This document shows positions 1 to 11,072 of a DNA stretch of 64,000 bases, piece after piece. The notes beneath the pieces were generated by a model. That model was not told the origin of the DNA, did no database searches, and worked only from the letters and a program-made list of their open reading frames with translations. Source of the stretch: Syncephalis plumigaleata. Lineage: Eukaryota; Zoopagomycota; Zoopagomycetes; Zoopagales; Piptocephalidaceae. Both the position numbers and the translations under genes were made by a program. Numbering within the stretch: the stretch's first letter is position 1; each line of letters opens with the position of its first letter. The stretch spans positions 1,054,001 to 1,118,000 of the forward strand of contig JAIXMF010000005.1 in NCBI GenBank assembly GCA_025201365.1, given 5' to 3'.

Positions 1-734
1 CCATTGTCGACCTATTACACGGTATTACATTCCAGATCGAAGACGTTATACAAAATAAGTATTGGCATCTGCAACGATACAAGGCACGACACCAGGATGG
101 TCTAGTTATTTATTGTGCTACCGAGCATGAAGGTATCATTACCTGGTCGTTAGTCGAGTTCACCCAAGGTGCCACCGATCAACTTATACACCCGGCAACG
201 GTGGAATCAGGTCGACTCGAACTACTATCGAATCTGCACCAGCTATACGGCACCGGTCGAATCGATGACCATCGTGTACTAATATCGATGAGTTTCTTCG
301 AGCGTCAAAGCATCTCACATATCGGTGTACACGATTTGCGTCACGGTATTCAAGCACGTATCGAGTGGTCACATGCCCTAAGTGGACGAGTGATCTCGCC
401 AATATTATCCGAGAACCTCCTATTGTGTCATGGTAGCGTTTACACGGTCGTGTGTCTCGAGGAAGGTATTGCCCTACGTCGACTGAGTAGCCGACACGAG
501 AATGGTTTGCAACGTCTATTAGGCCCGTGGATTGGCGAGAGTTTCCCGCAAAAGTCGCAACCTATCCTGGTCACCGATGTCAATTCAGGTAAAATAGTGC
601 ATCAATTTAGTAATACGCAAACCCGATCGACAGGTCGACGATACTACTCGAATCTACGTGCAGGCTATCTACTCGAGATGTTTGCTAACGAACCGACACT
701 CTACATATGGAACTTTCTTTGTACGCGAAAGTGA
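1..734 (+). CDS. C-terminal part of a propeller/F-box-like protein (partial)
   Basis: The frame is open from base 3 to the TGA at 732–734, so this is the last ~243 residues of a protein that begins outside the window. No intron is needed. The sequence has the rhythm of a beta-propeller: short beta-rich stretches with repeated hydrophobic-Trp or Leu patterns, ending in LYIWNF near the C-terminus. The intact gene at 45687–47744 ends in LEIWNF with a similar tail, so the two are probably paralogues. No catalytic motif is visible. The function is unknown; substrate recognition in an SCF ligase is a guess from the paralogue's F-box-like N-terminus. Confidence 0.6.
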   Translation, partial: IVDLLHGITFQIEDVIQNKYWHLQRYKARHQDGLVIYCATEHEGIITWSLVEFTQGATDQLIHPATVESGRLELLSNLHQLYGTGRIDDHRVLISMSFFERQSISHIGVHDLRHGIQARIEWSHALSGRVISPILSENLLLCHGSVYTVVCLEEGIALRRLSSRHENGLQRLLGPWIGESFPQKSQPILVTDVNSGKIVHQFSNTQTRSTGRRYYSNLRAGYLLEMFANEPTLYIWNFLCTRK

Positions 735-1154
735 ACCGAAGCGACTCGAATTCAGTAGCTAGACCCACGTGCCATTCAGCGTGCGTCATTTCAATCCTCT
801 CAATCACACACACTCACACACACGCATATCTTATTCACATTTTCAAATCATTTGTTAGCGAGCAAGGTGTGGAACACAAACACTCTTATATGTGCACCAT
901 TCTAATAATTGATAGTGGCGTGCTTGATTTTTATGCACTCGTTCTCTCTCTCTCGTTCTCTCTCTCAAACTTATACTTGTTCAATCTATTACACAGCTTT
1001 ATTCACTTGCTCACTCGCTTATTGATCAACCGCCGTCATTAGTACATTCTTGTCTCCATCGCATAAACCATTGTCTTTTCTTTTCTTTGCAATATAATAA
1101 CTAGCCCATAGTCAAACACACAAACACACGTCTATATACATATAAACATCAAAC
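735..1154. other. Intergenic, 3' flank and RTF1 leader
   Basis: This gap holds CA and CT microsatellite tracts (about 810–830 and 940–965) and AT-rich sequence leading into the RTF1 start. No convincing coding frame is present. Confidence 0.6.
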
Positions 1155-3550
1155 ATGGATGACTTATCTGATGAGATTCTAGCCCTAATGAATGGGGATA
1201 TGGGTGGAATAACAAATAGTAACAATAATACAAGCGGTAGTTATAGCAATAGTAGCAGTAGTAATCGTAATAAACGCAGTAACGGCAGAACAGATAGGTA
1301 ACTACTAGAAAGAGAGCGATATATATATATATACAAACATTGCTGGTATTTAACTATGATAATAGTCGTAAATCATCAAGGAAAACTGCCTCACTCATGG
1401 ATGATGACGATAATGACCACGACGATGATGAAGAAGAAGAAAGTGATAGCGATCTTGATCCAAGTCGAGTAGATGAATATGGACCGGATTTAATGGGAGA
1501 TGAAGAAGATCGACGTCGGTAAGTGTATACACTTTACGTAACAAGTAGCATTAGTCATTGCTACCATTTATTCTAAAAATAAGCATGCTGAATGATTATT
1601 AATATACATAAATATGATATAGACTATTGTCTATGACAGAATTCGAACGAGAACAAGTGTTGCATGAACGTGCAGAACGACGTCAACAATTGATTGAACG
1701 ACTTGAAATAAAACGTAAACTACGAACAAGCGAGCGTCGACATGGAACTGGTGATTCTGCCGATAAACGACGTAAGTGATTCTATTATGATAATGATAAT
1801 GCTGTTATTAAACGTGTATGCTGTCTATATAACTGATAGGTTCATCGCGTGTAATACCGGCAAATGATGAACAATCGCGTGGTTTATCTGAATTAAGACG
1901 TAGACGTGAAGAGAAACAATCACGTAGCTGGGTAAATAATAGGATAATTACATATATAAGCATGACATGTATCGATTAATCTACAATGATATTAGAGAGA
2001 TAAAACGTATGGTGATGAAGATGAAGATGAAGATGACTACAGTAGAGGCAAACATCACGGTCATAGTTATAGTGACGAGGACGATGATTATTATGGTGGT
2101 GGTGGTGGTCGTTCCGGCAGTGGTAGTCGACGTCGTTCTCGTAGTCCAAGAGGTCGTCGATCACGAAATGGAGAGTCATCACAACAGGATCAGCAGCAAA
2201 GGTAATCGACATTTATACGGTAGTTTACTTGTCATGTCTAATAATAGGTTATTGATTAGCGACTTGCTACATTGGAAGAATTGAATACCGTGCGTATTAC
2301 TCGAGATATGATTGAGAAATGGGCGCATACTCCATTCTTCGAACAAGCAGTAACGGGTGCATTTATACGAGTGAGCATTGGACCAGGACCCGATGGCAAT
2401 ATGGTATATCGTATTTGTCGAGTTGAAAGTAAGTATATTACTACTATACTATTACTATTACTATTGAGCTATACAATTAATGATGAATAGAACTGGAATC
2501 ACAGGCTAAATCCTACATGGTTGGCGCTACTACTACTAATCTTGTATTGAATTGTTCGCATGGCAATGCATACAAGGTATTTAAGATGGATACCATCTCT
2601 AATGGATTATGTACACAGGCAAGTGTAATTAGACAATAAGAGAATGCTTTGTCTAATCTATCATTACTATTGTAGAGGGAATTCGATCGGTATATGGGCA
2701 CATTAAAGCATGAACAGCTAAAACCGATATCATGGTCTGATATTGATAGAAAGCAGAAAGACTTGACATTTGCACGCAACTACGTGTTAAATGATGTAAG
2801 TTACAGTTGACTATGAACAATATTTATATAATACTAATATGCGTATGTATATATGTATATGTGGTGTGATACTTGCTATTGACTGGGAATTAGCGTGAAG
2901 TAGAAGAAATGGTCAAGGTGAAACAGTCGCTTATCATGTTCAATCCTACATTGGAAAAGGCACAAATGGTGCGCGAACGTGAAAAAGCACTAATGAGCAA
3001 TGATCTTGAAGCATATCCTTTTTTGTTTACTGATTACATTTACCTAATAGTAATAGCATCGAAATAGAGTTAACTCATATTGTATAATTACTGTAAAGCG
3101 GTATGATACTGAAATTGCAGAATAGATCGTGTTCTAGAGGGACAAAAGAATGAACGTCAACGCGCACTACAACAATTAAATGAACGTAATCGTCGTTTGA
3201 ACTTGATGGAAATACGCAAAGCAGAAGAGGACATACGACGACAACGACGTAAAGGTAAGCTTACTTGTTATATAATAATATAGTTAGAAGAAGGGAATAC
3301 ATACTAAATGGATATGATAGAAATTGAAGCACATCATCAAGAATTGGCTAAACAAGCAGCAATCAATAGTGAGAACAAAGAGGAATCTATTGAACAACAA
3401 CAAAGTAGTAACAACAACAACAACAATAATCAAGACAGTGCCTCTAATATGACAACTAGTAATATGACTGGACTATCCTCATTTGAACAAATGATTGCCG
3501 GTGTATCAAAGACAACACTTGATGTTGATTTAGATGAATTACTCGCATAA
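1155..3550 (+). CDS. RTF1: Rtf1-like Paf1-complex subunit with Plus3 domain
   Basis: Rtf1 binds Spt5 through its Plus3 domain, recruits the Paf1 complex to elongating RNA polymerase II and promotes H2B ubiquitylation. The gene starts at ATG 1155 (MDDLSDEILALMNGD, typical of Rtf1). An acidic stretch follows, then an Arg/Ser-rich region, then Plus3 from about 2260 (LEELNTVRITRDMIEKW), then a C-terminal coiled coil. Exons are 1155–1297, 1366–1518, 1623–1771, 1840–1931, 1996–2201, 2260–2428, 2491–2618, 2676–2795, 2894–3012, about 3092–3254 and 3321–3550. The intron 2619–2675 is GC–AG. The intron starting at 3013 begins ATATCCTTTT, like a U12 site. Two junctions do not hold frame cleanly: 2202–2259, where the GT–AG pair is one base off, and near 3121. 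These are either unusual splices or single-base errors. The family call is firm. Confidence 0.9.
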
Positions 3551-3675
3551 TTTGTATGAAATACATATAAATAATAATTGTAGTCTTTCTATTATAATTG
3601 TTAATTGCAAACTAGATTTTTATTTGTTCTAATTGTATGTATATATATATATACACACAAGTCTACACTAATATT

Positions 3676-6380
3676 CTACTGATCGAGCTGCACATCGGCG
3701 TACACTTCGCATATATTGACGTCGTTCCTCTGCTGTACCGAAATAAAGTGCAGCTGCCTATAATCATTATACAGTGTATAAATAAATAAACAAATAGATA
3801 TCATCATGAGCGAGTATTGACTTACCTCGCTATTGACATGAGTAGATGGATTGGGTGATGGATCTTCCGTGAATAATGCAGCAATTTGTTGTAGATGCTC
3901 CTTAAGATCATCCTCTCGTTTCACACTAATGGACATTTGTATTATTTAGTGAGAATCTAGCATTTACTGCTTCTATTGTGGAAGAGCAACTTACCGATAA
4001 TACGGGACACCATCCTCAGTGACATGACAATGGTAGACGGGAGTTAGAAAGACGGCTCGTGGCCATACTTGCGGGAAATCCTTGTGGAATACCCATTTTA
4101 AACGGAATATACCATCATCATAGGGTCTAATAGATCAACAAAGAAGGAATGATTACTACAATACTCTCTTTATATATGTATACCTTGAGCTACTTACGTT
4201 AATGGCTTGCCAAATATCGATATATACCATATATATGGATTATCGTCCTCTAAGGATATATCCATGCCTATATAAATAAATAGTTAGATAGTTAGTCATA
4301 ATTCGTGATACTAATAGTTCATCGTGTTGACATTACCTTCTATGCATTGCGAGTTAATGATTTGTTGCAGTTGACCACGTAGATTGTCACCGACACTGCA
4401 CTCATCACGTATCCAATTTCTCGATTCCTCTTCCCAGGTATTCGCCTCGTTTAACAAAAGATCCTTAATTCGAAGTAGTCGTTTCTCCAGGCTCTCATAG
4501 TCAAAATGGCCCTTCATGATATTACCTGAGCCTTCGAATGGCATCGTTGTAAATGGTGTTCTTGGTGCGATTAATTGCTTTTCTCTCACACACGTTGACT
4601 ATATACAGGAATGGGTCACATGTTACCGAGTAAATAATAGATTCGAAGAAAAAGAAACAATACGCTTATTTACTTACTACATATGCATTAGCATGCCACA
4701 AGAAGAGACGTTTACAAATATCGCTAAACTCATTGGTATACACGCCTGCTCGATGACCGAGGAGGGCATTCAATACAGAATTATTACTATTACTAGTAGT
4801 ATCCATTGAATTCACAGTCTCTATACTGGTTGCTGAAAGTCTATAAACCGGATTATCCACATGTTTCACCACTTGATATCTCTCATGAATGCCTAGCAAT
4901 GCTTCCAAGCGATCACATACACTAATCCGAATAGTTTCTAAAGTGGTTGTTGCGGCAGTTGCCTATTAGTTAGCTAAATGATAGTATAATAATGAATTAT
5001 TCCTAATAATAGCATACCATGTGTAATTTTACGATTGTACTCTTCTTTAAATTTGGCATGATCGAGTTTTACGTGTCGAGACTTGCCAGGAGCAGTAACA
5101 GCAGCAGTGTCGAATATGGAATTGATGGTATTAGCTACTCGTTCGTTGACGTAGTCTGCTGTGTGGTCGACTCGGAATCAGTTTCCATAGCTGCATTTCC
5201 GTCCATTCCCATAGTAGTGCCATTCAATGACTCGTTACTATGTGATAGTTGTATTGATGACGGTGACATGATACTTGTCGTGCTAGTATCTGCAGTATTG
5301 TGTTGTTACTATTGTTGTTGTTGTTGTTGTCGTTCACTGCATTAGATTGGTCTTTACTACTAGATGCAGTGGCATTAGAAGAATCATTCACCATTAGCAT
5401 GGTTGTTTCCGGTAATGTTGTCACCGATTCTGTCTGATTCGTCTTAGCGGCATCGGTATGATTCGATGACATTTGCGCTTGAGGGTGCTGGAAGGCATGC
5501 GAAGTATATTTGGCATCCTTGCCATATCCTGGTTCATTCTCGTACTATTCATCGTTTACGTAAGTAAATAGCACTGATATGGAATACATGATCACTCACC
5601 GGTGTTTCCGTCATTAAGCTTTGAATAGATAGCAGTATAGAGGATATCCCATGAGCTGACGACCCTATTATTAAGAGTAAAATAGTTAGATAATCATTGC
5701 TAGAAAGAAGGGTAATTGTAGGGTTGTGTATTTACATTGTTCACCAGCTTCGCCTATCCAAGTTCCTAGAAATGATAATCATTTGTTAGGATCAATCCAT
5801 TAACACATAGTAATAGTCATGCTTCATTGCTTCTACTCACCAAGAATGCTAAGGCACACTTTACCATTTGCGTAAAACTAGTGTATAGGCATATATAAAT
5901 GTATAAATATATATATATATATCTAGTGATTCATGATAGATCCTCTTACATTTGGATTGAATCGTGTTTGTCCACCATCAGTCGTCTAACAATAGCAAAT
6001 CTACTATTAGCTTTATGCCATTGATATCGATAGCATTTGATACTTGCTAGTATTTTCACAAGAGGTGGTACGGATGGATATTCTGGCGGGAATTGCATTG
6101 TAAACTCAAACATACCGAATGCATAGCTAATAGTTGTGCATTTACATGATATAGTCAGTATCCACTAGTGTATATCCACTTGTATAAGGCTACTATTTAG
6201 TGGAGCAGCAGCAGCAATAGCAACAGCAGCTTTAACTTACGGTGTATTTACTGGACCAACGATAAGCGCCCGCACTTTAGTAATGTTGTCATCTCGGTAC
6301 TTGATAAAGATCTGGTCATCGGGTGCCCGAATATACTCAAGCAGCTCCCGTTGCAGACGAAGTAATGCACGGTCAGACAT
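3676..6380 (-). CDS. UBE2Z-like ubiquitin-conjugating enzyme with a second, inactive-looking UBC domain
   Basis: It starts MSDRALLRLQRELLEYIR at 6380. The first UBC domain carries the active cysteine in GKVCLSILGTW and the family block SIQSLMTETPYENEPG, as in human UBE2Z, an E2 charged by UBA6. A low-complexity Asn/Ser/Thr linker follows. Then comes a UBE2Z-type C-terminal region (ITHG near 5020, GHFDYESLEKRLL near 4500). The frame then runs on through an intron at about 4335 into a second UBC-like fold (PYIWYISIFGKPLT, FPQVWPRAVFLTPVYH). There the usual HPN reads HCH and the active-site Cys is absent (VTEDGVPYYR), as in UEV-type E2 variants. The linker splice (about 5110–5330) is uncertain. 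An alternative is two adjacent genes, but no separate start is evident for the second domain. Confidence 0.8.
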
Positions 6381-6386
6381 GACTGA

Positions 6387-6418
<32 letters not shown>

Positions 6419-7087
6419 ATGTGTATGTATAGATAGCCCTTAAAACGATAAATGAACACTCCTGAGATATACAGACAACATGAAATAAAATGACAAGGAC
6501 AAACGACGGCTGACGTCTGCTTTGGGGACCGTGTAATTATCGCTACCTTAAAACTGCCACTTCTTTACCTGTGATTTGCTTGGTTTAGCGATTGAACGTG
6601 ACATCGTTTGAATGACTGCGTTGTAATATCTATACAGTCTATTATTAGATCATATAAAGCGAATTGTTTAGATTGCAAAACGCTGAACGCGGTCTTCATC
6701 CATGCTAGTTCTTTATTCTCGTTCGTATTATGGCGTGTAATGAGTGCAACGCTGTAGATACGCATATGCTGCTGTTATAGGTGCATGTTGATTGTGTACA
6801 AAGTGTCAAATAAAAGACCAATTGTACACGATGTGATACGACGCACTTTGAAGGCAAACAAGCCTTTGCGACATAGATGATGTCGTTTTATTCAAAGGAA
6901 GTGATATGAAGTCAATCGACTTGCATAAGCAATGAATTGCACTCATACGAGTATATACATATCGGAATCATCATGCTAACGGTGCAAAGTCCATGCCATA
7001 TCCAATGCTGTCGACTTCTTGATGGCGCATCTCGCTAGTAGATACAGTTACGTTTAGTTTCTTTTGTTCTTTTTCTCTTCAAGTAAA
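6381..7087. other. Intergenic, divergent promoter region
   Basis: This gap separates two divergently transcribed genes. It contains a (TATG)n run at about 6394–6430 and a pyrimidine-rich stretch just before 7088. A 66-codon minus-strand frame at 6565–6765 has no recognisable features and is not called. Confidence 0.5.
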
Positions 7088-8867
7088 ATGTTCCGTTCAG
7101 TATATCTACGTGTTTTTGCTTTATACTTGCTTTTGGCAATATATTGGCTACGTAAAGTCAATGCAAAAGTAGTGCTGTCTGGAAATAACGTAACCGGTAG
7201 AGCATATCCGTCCACTGACTATTATCTACGTCCAGAGACGCATTATCACTATAGTGGCGTTGCACTCTACTGGGAGTTTCGCTATGATCCATCCAAGGAG
7301 GTGTGCACATTTACACCGGTCGACACCACTGATAATGATCTTCAAGATATAGCTAGAACTGCATCCGATTACACGCATTTCGCGATAGCACTAAACTATC
7401 CAAGATCCGTGTACACTGAATGTGTGGATAAGAACCAAGTATGTCGATCTATTGTCATTTTGGATTACTACAAATTATAGATGGACGAAGCGACAAGAAC
7501 ATTCTTCGAGCAACTAGCCAAGATTGGCTTCCCAACGGTAAAGCTATTCCTCCTGCTGGGACATCCCGGAAAGATAGCCTATATAGTGGACGACTACATC
7601 ATTCACAATGACCCGAATGCCTTTCGGAAATATATACGATCAGTTCCTGTGACGGTTGCCGCGGTGAAACCCGATAAAAAGATCGATCTACCCGAGACGA
7701 AGGTGGGCAATTATACTAGGTTCTTCTACAGAGTCGAACAAGGTAAATACTATTCGAATGTGTGATGCGTGCCGCTTAAACGTGTGCTATCGATAGAGGA
7801 CAATGGATGGAATCGGATAATGCTATCTCCGGAGAAGATACTATATAAATGGATATGCTATGCGCTGGTAGGTAGATAATGCTTAACCAACCGATAGCGT
7901 CACTAATAGGATAGGCATACAGCTGCTATTGGTGCTAGTTTATAGTGTGGCACGTACCACGAGATTGATTACATTGCGATTGTTGCAGTTTAATCTGTTC
8001 ACATCTGCGTATATCGTTGCGGTTATTTACGCCATTTGTAAGTGCAACTCTCAATAATGTCGTCGATTAGCAGACCTCTTATTTTCTGTACAGTCTTGCT
8101 ATTGCATTATATCGCACCCTACAATTATGCCATTCTGGATAATGCGACTTTTATTTATAGCTTTCTGTCAAGACTTCCATTTGACATGGTTCTTTGGCAT
8201 TGGTATGCAAGCAGCATGACTACTATTGATGATGATAGTCTAACTGTTGCTATAGGTCAATTGTTGGTAGGAATCTGTTTTCAAGACGATCCGTGCTACT
8301 ATTTCGATTGATTATCACGATTGATCTCTTGTCGAATTTCTTTCGATTCGGTTTCATGATCGCCAATATAAGTCAACCCGAGGATCTTGATAATCGATTG
8401 CAACTATACCAGGATCTTATCACCATTACTAGTGTGGCCATACCCGCGATTAGTACCGCGATATTCGGTGGATTCAGTAGGATATTCTCTTACGCTCTAT
8501 TCTAATGCAAACCAATTAATATCAATGTTAATAGCGTTATGGTTCATATGGTGTTCGTACAAGCTAAGTAAACATCCGAATGGCCGTTCTCGGTTTATTC
8601 AGGCAAGTGAGACTAGCAACAACAAGTTGATCTCTATCTAACAACACCACGATCACCCGACAGCTGGCATTCTTTTCTGCCGTAGGATTCGTCACCTACT
8701 GGCTATTCTTGTCGTGTGTCATCATGCGTATAACACGACCGATAGCCGATCCGCAACAGTTCACTTATCTGATGGAGGTGGTTTTCGACGTTTCTTACTT
8801 AATGCGTGCCCTAGTATTCCTACTGATGCTAGGTATCGATTGGCCAAACCAAAAGAGGATCCAATGA
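7088..8867 (+). CDS. Seven-helix membrane protein with secreted N-terminal domain (receptor-like)
   Basis: The start MFRSVYLRVFALYLLLAIYW looks like a signal peptide. An extracellular domain of roughly 190 residues with paired cysteines follows, with a layout reminiscent of protease-associated (PA) folds. About seven hydrophobic segments come next, ending in a short cytosolic tail WPNQKRIQ before the TGA at 8865–8867. Short introns restore the frame: 7439–7480, 7743–7795, about 7872–7931, about 8037–8098, about 8201–8256, about 8468–8529, and 8603–8663, which is GC–AG. The in-frame TAG at 7478 is the acceptor of the first intron, not a break. Topology fits a GPCR-like receptor, but I do not recognise the family. 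The ligand and any G-protein coupling are unknown. Confidence 0.65.
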
Positions 8868-9675
8868 TGCCGGTAAGAATACCGGTGAGCGACGTGGCAA
8901 CCCCTACCTCGGATGTTAGGAATAATCGACAGTCCATACATGGAATACTGACACGGAAACTTACCAAAAAAAGCGTATTACCCTAGAAACTATAACTGTA
9001 ACTACAACTACAGTGTTTCTCCATCCATTTTGCGCATTTATCCTTTAACGTTTGCAGTTTATTAATAAATAGATTTACACAATTGTTAACATCATCATCG
9101 CATTGCTATTATTATTGAGTAGTTGTTATGGCACTAGCAGTTGAGGGAGATGTTAATGATCGCGATATCATATACTACAATGAGTGATAACTATTATTTA
9201 TTCGTAAAGACATAAGGCTAACTGCGCAAATTGGATGGAAAAAGACTGTAATGCGAATCCGCTTATTTCTAACTATGCCTATTATTCTATCAGAAAATAA
9301 ATCTAATGAGATACTAGTAATACATCTACCACAGTATTAGCAAGAGGATAGAGAAACAATCTAAGAAGGTTATTGTTTTATTAGCAAACGAGTACTCATT
9401 ACAACGCTATTATAGCACGATCTTGAAACAGAATTAATAACACTTGAACAACCTTGATATTACTAGGATGTTCTTGATTAGAAACACATGGAAATACATT
9501 GTCATTGGCAACACAACGCATTATATCACATCACGTCATAGCATAAATATAATAAATATTAAAAAGAAGAAATATACACGAGGTGTCCTCGTTATGGATA
9601 CTACTGAGTCGTTACTGAGCGACCACGTGCTTCACCTCATGTTGCCATTGACATTTCCTGCCACGGCCACGTTAT
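8868..9675. other. Intergenic with one MITE copy
   Basis: Apart from the 238-bp element at 9011–9248, this stretch is AT-rich and carries no supported gene. Confidence 0.5.
9011..9248. mobile_element. MITE-like element, Tc1/mariner-type ends
   Basis: A 238-bp segment is flanked by TA on both sides (9009–9010 and 9249–9250). Its ends are inverted repeats of about 27 bp, starting CAGTGTTTCTCCATCC and ending GGATGGAAAAAGACTG, with a few mismatches. The interior has no coding capacity. The ends match those near 22880, 24296, 28847 and 45075, so this is one family. Confidence 0.8.
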
Positions 9676-10347
9676 TTATATTTTTTGTTGCGCCTTATTG
9701 ATATCGAAAACTACTTTACCGCCATCAATCCCCTTGACGGTGAACGACCAATCGCGAGGCTTATTGAGCGGAGACCTATTCGATCCTTGATCGTTATTCG
9801 TCGCATCCCACGCGTCGACGGGATCACTAATGATGTCGTCGCGAATCGTTAATTGGCATCATTTTTTTATAATAATAAAAAAACACAAATGATTTTGGAT
9901 TAGCACGCTGCGTAAACGACCCATTATGATGTGTGTATGTGTGTATGTGTGTATGTGTGTTTTTGTGTGTATGAGTTGGGATTACCTATTTGCCATATCT
10001 CCACCAACATCTATATTATCCAAGTTGCTGCTCGATGCATCAGACGATAGACTGGGAAACTCGACACTAGGCAGGTTCAACCTTGACAGACCACCGTTAT
10101 TGACGCCTAACGACTGGAAATGATTCTTAACGGTTGCGCTCATATCTAGCTTCTTAATATTGTTAAGCGCGTTCGGTTGCAATGGATCGGGATTCGCTCC
10201 ATCATTCAGGAATAAGTGTCTGTTCAATCCATTGCTAAGACTGGGCCCGATACTATTGCTCCACTTGAGAGGATGTGCCGCAACATCGTTAGTGTCATGC
10301 CATAATAACAATGAAGCTGCAGCTAGAATATAAAATGGTTGCATCAC
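9676..10347 (-). CDS. Small secreted protein
   Basis: The first exon (9986–10347) begins MMQPFYILAAASLLLWHD, a good signal peptide. It continues as a Ser/Asn/Asp-rich soluble protein without known motifs. A GT donor lies at 9985. The probable second exon (9676–9847) reads in frame as IRDDIISDPVDAWDATN and ends DINKAQQKI before a stop. Its phase fits only if the intron ends in AC at 9848–9849, because no AG fits. This could be a GT–AC splice, a sequence error, or a different second exon. Total length would be about 177 residues. It could be an effector-like secreted protein, but nothing in it shows a target. Confidence 0.55.
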
Positions 10348-11072
10348 TGATATAACAATAAAAATAATAAAAATAATAAAACATGAAAATTCGTAAGAAA
10401 GGAGAGAGAGAGAGAGAAGTAAAGTGGCGAGCTACCAGTTGAATATCGACGTAATTTGTACTTGTTCCTAGCTAGTAGTGCCAGTAGGTTCTTTCACTTG
10501 ACTTGCAATTATTTCTCAAATAGAAACGCTGTAAAATGGACACAAACCAACGAGGTACTCTATCTATTTTTTCTTTACTTCCATGAATTTCCCGTCTAGT
10601 CATAGAATGAATCCAAAATAATACATCTCACGCGCGTTCATCGTGTTGTTCCAGACAGGCAATGGTTGAATTAATCCAACTCGTTCAACAAGTATTATCG
10701 ACTATGGCTCATTGCTATTACTATTGTATACTTGATCGACTGCGGCTCATTAACGATACACAAGCTATAATACTATAACTTGTGTACCAATAACAAAGTG
10801 CAAGCTACTATACTTTTTTTCATTTACAACTTGTAACCCTAGACCTTATTGTTCATGTCACTACTACTCCTTCGTAGTTCACGTGTTATCATTCTAGTGT
10901 AACAAGTTTGCATAACCTCATGTCTAGTACACCCGTTTTATTTGGTTAAACGCTTTTGTTCATGATACACTACAAAGCAGTATACTAATCAATTATTTGG
11001 AAACTCATAAATTAGATATTGGTAAATAGTACAAACAACAACAACATAGAATAAGTAAATCTGACATCGATC
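10348..11072. other. Intergenic
   Basis: AT-rich spacer between two minus-strand genes, with an AG microsatellite near 10400. I see no gene, RNA or repeat family in it. Confidence 0.5.

Noticed and set aside
6565-6765. A 66-codon minus-strand frame
   Set aside because: No domain, signal peptide or conservation cue; it lies in a promoter-like gap.
7478-7480. An in-frame TAG in the seven-helix gene, suggesting a pseudogene
   Set aside because: It is the end of a 42-nt GT–AG intron (7439–7480) with GTATGT donor and a TTACTAC branch-like site; removing it keeps the frame.
8714-8986. A 90-codon plus-strand frame at the end of the seven-helix gene
   Set aside because: It is an alternative frame over the last helices; the real frame ends at TGA 8865–8867.
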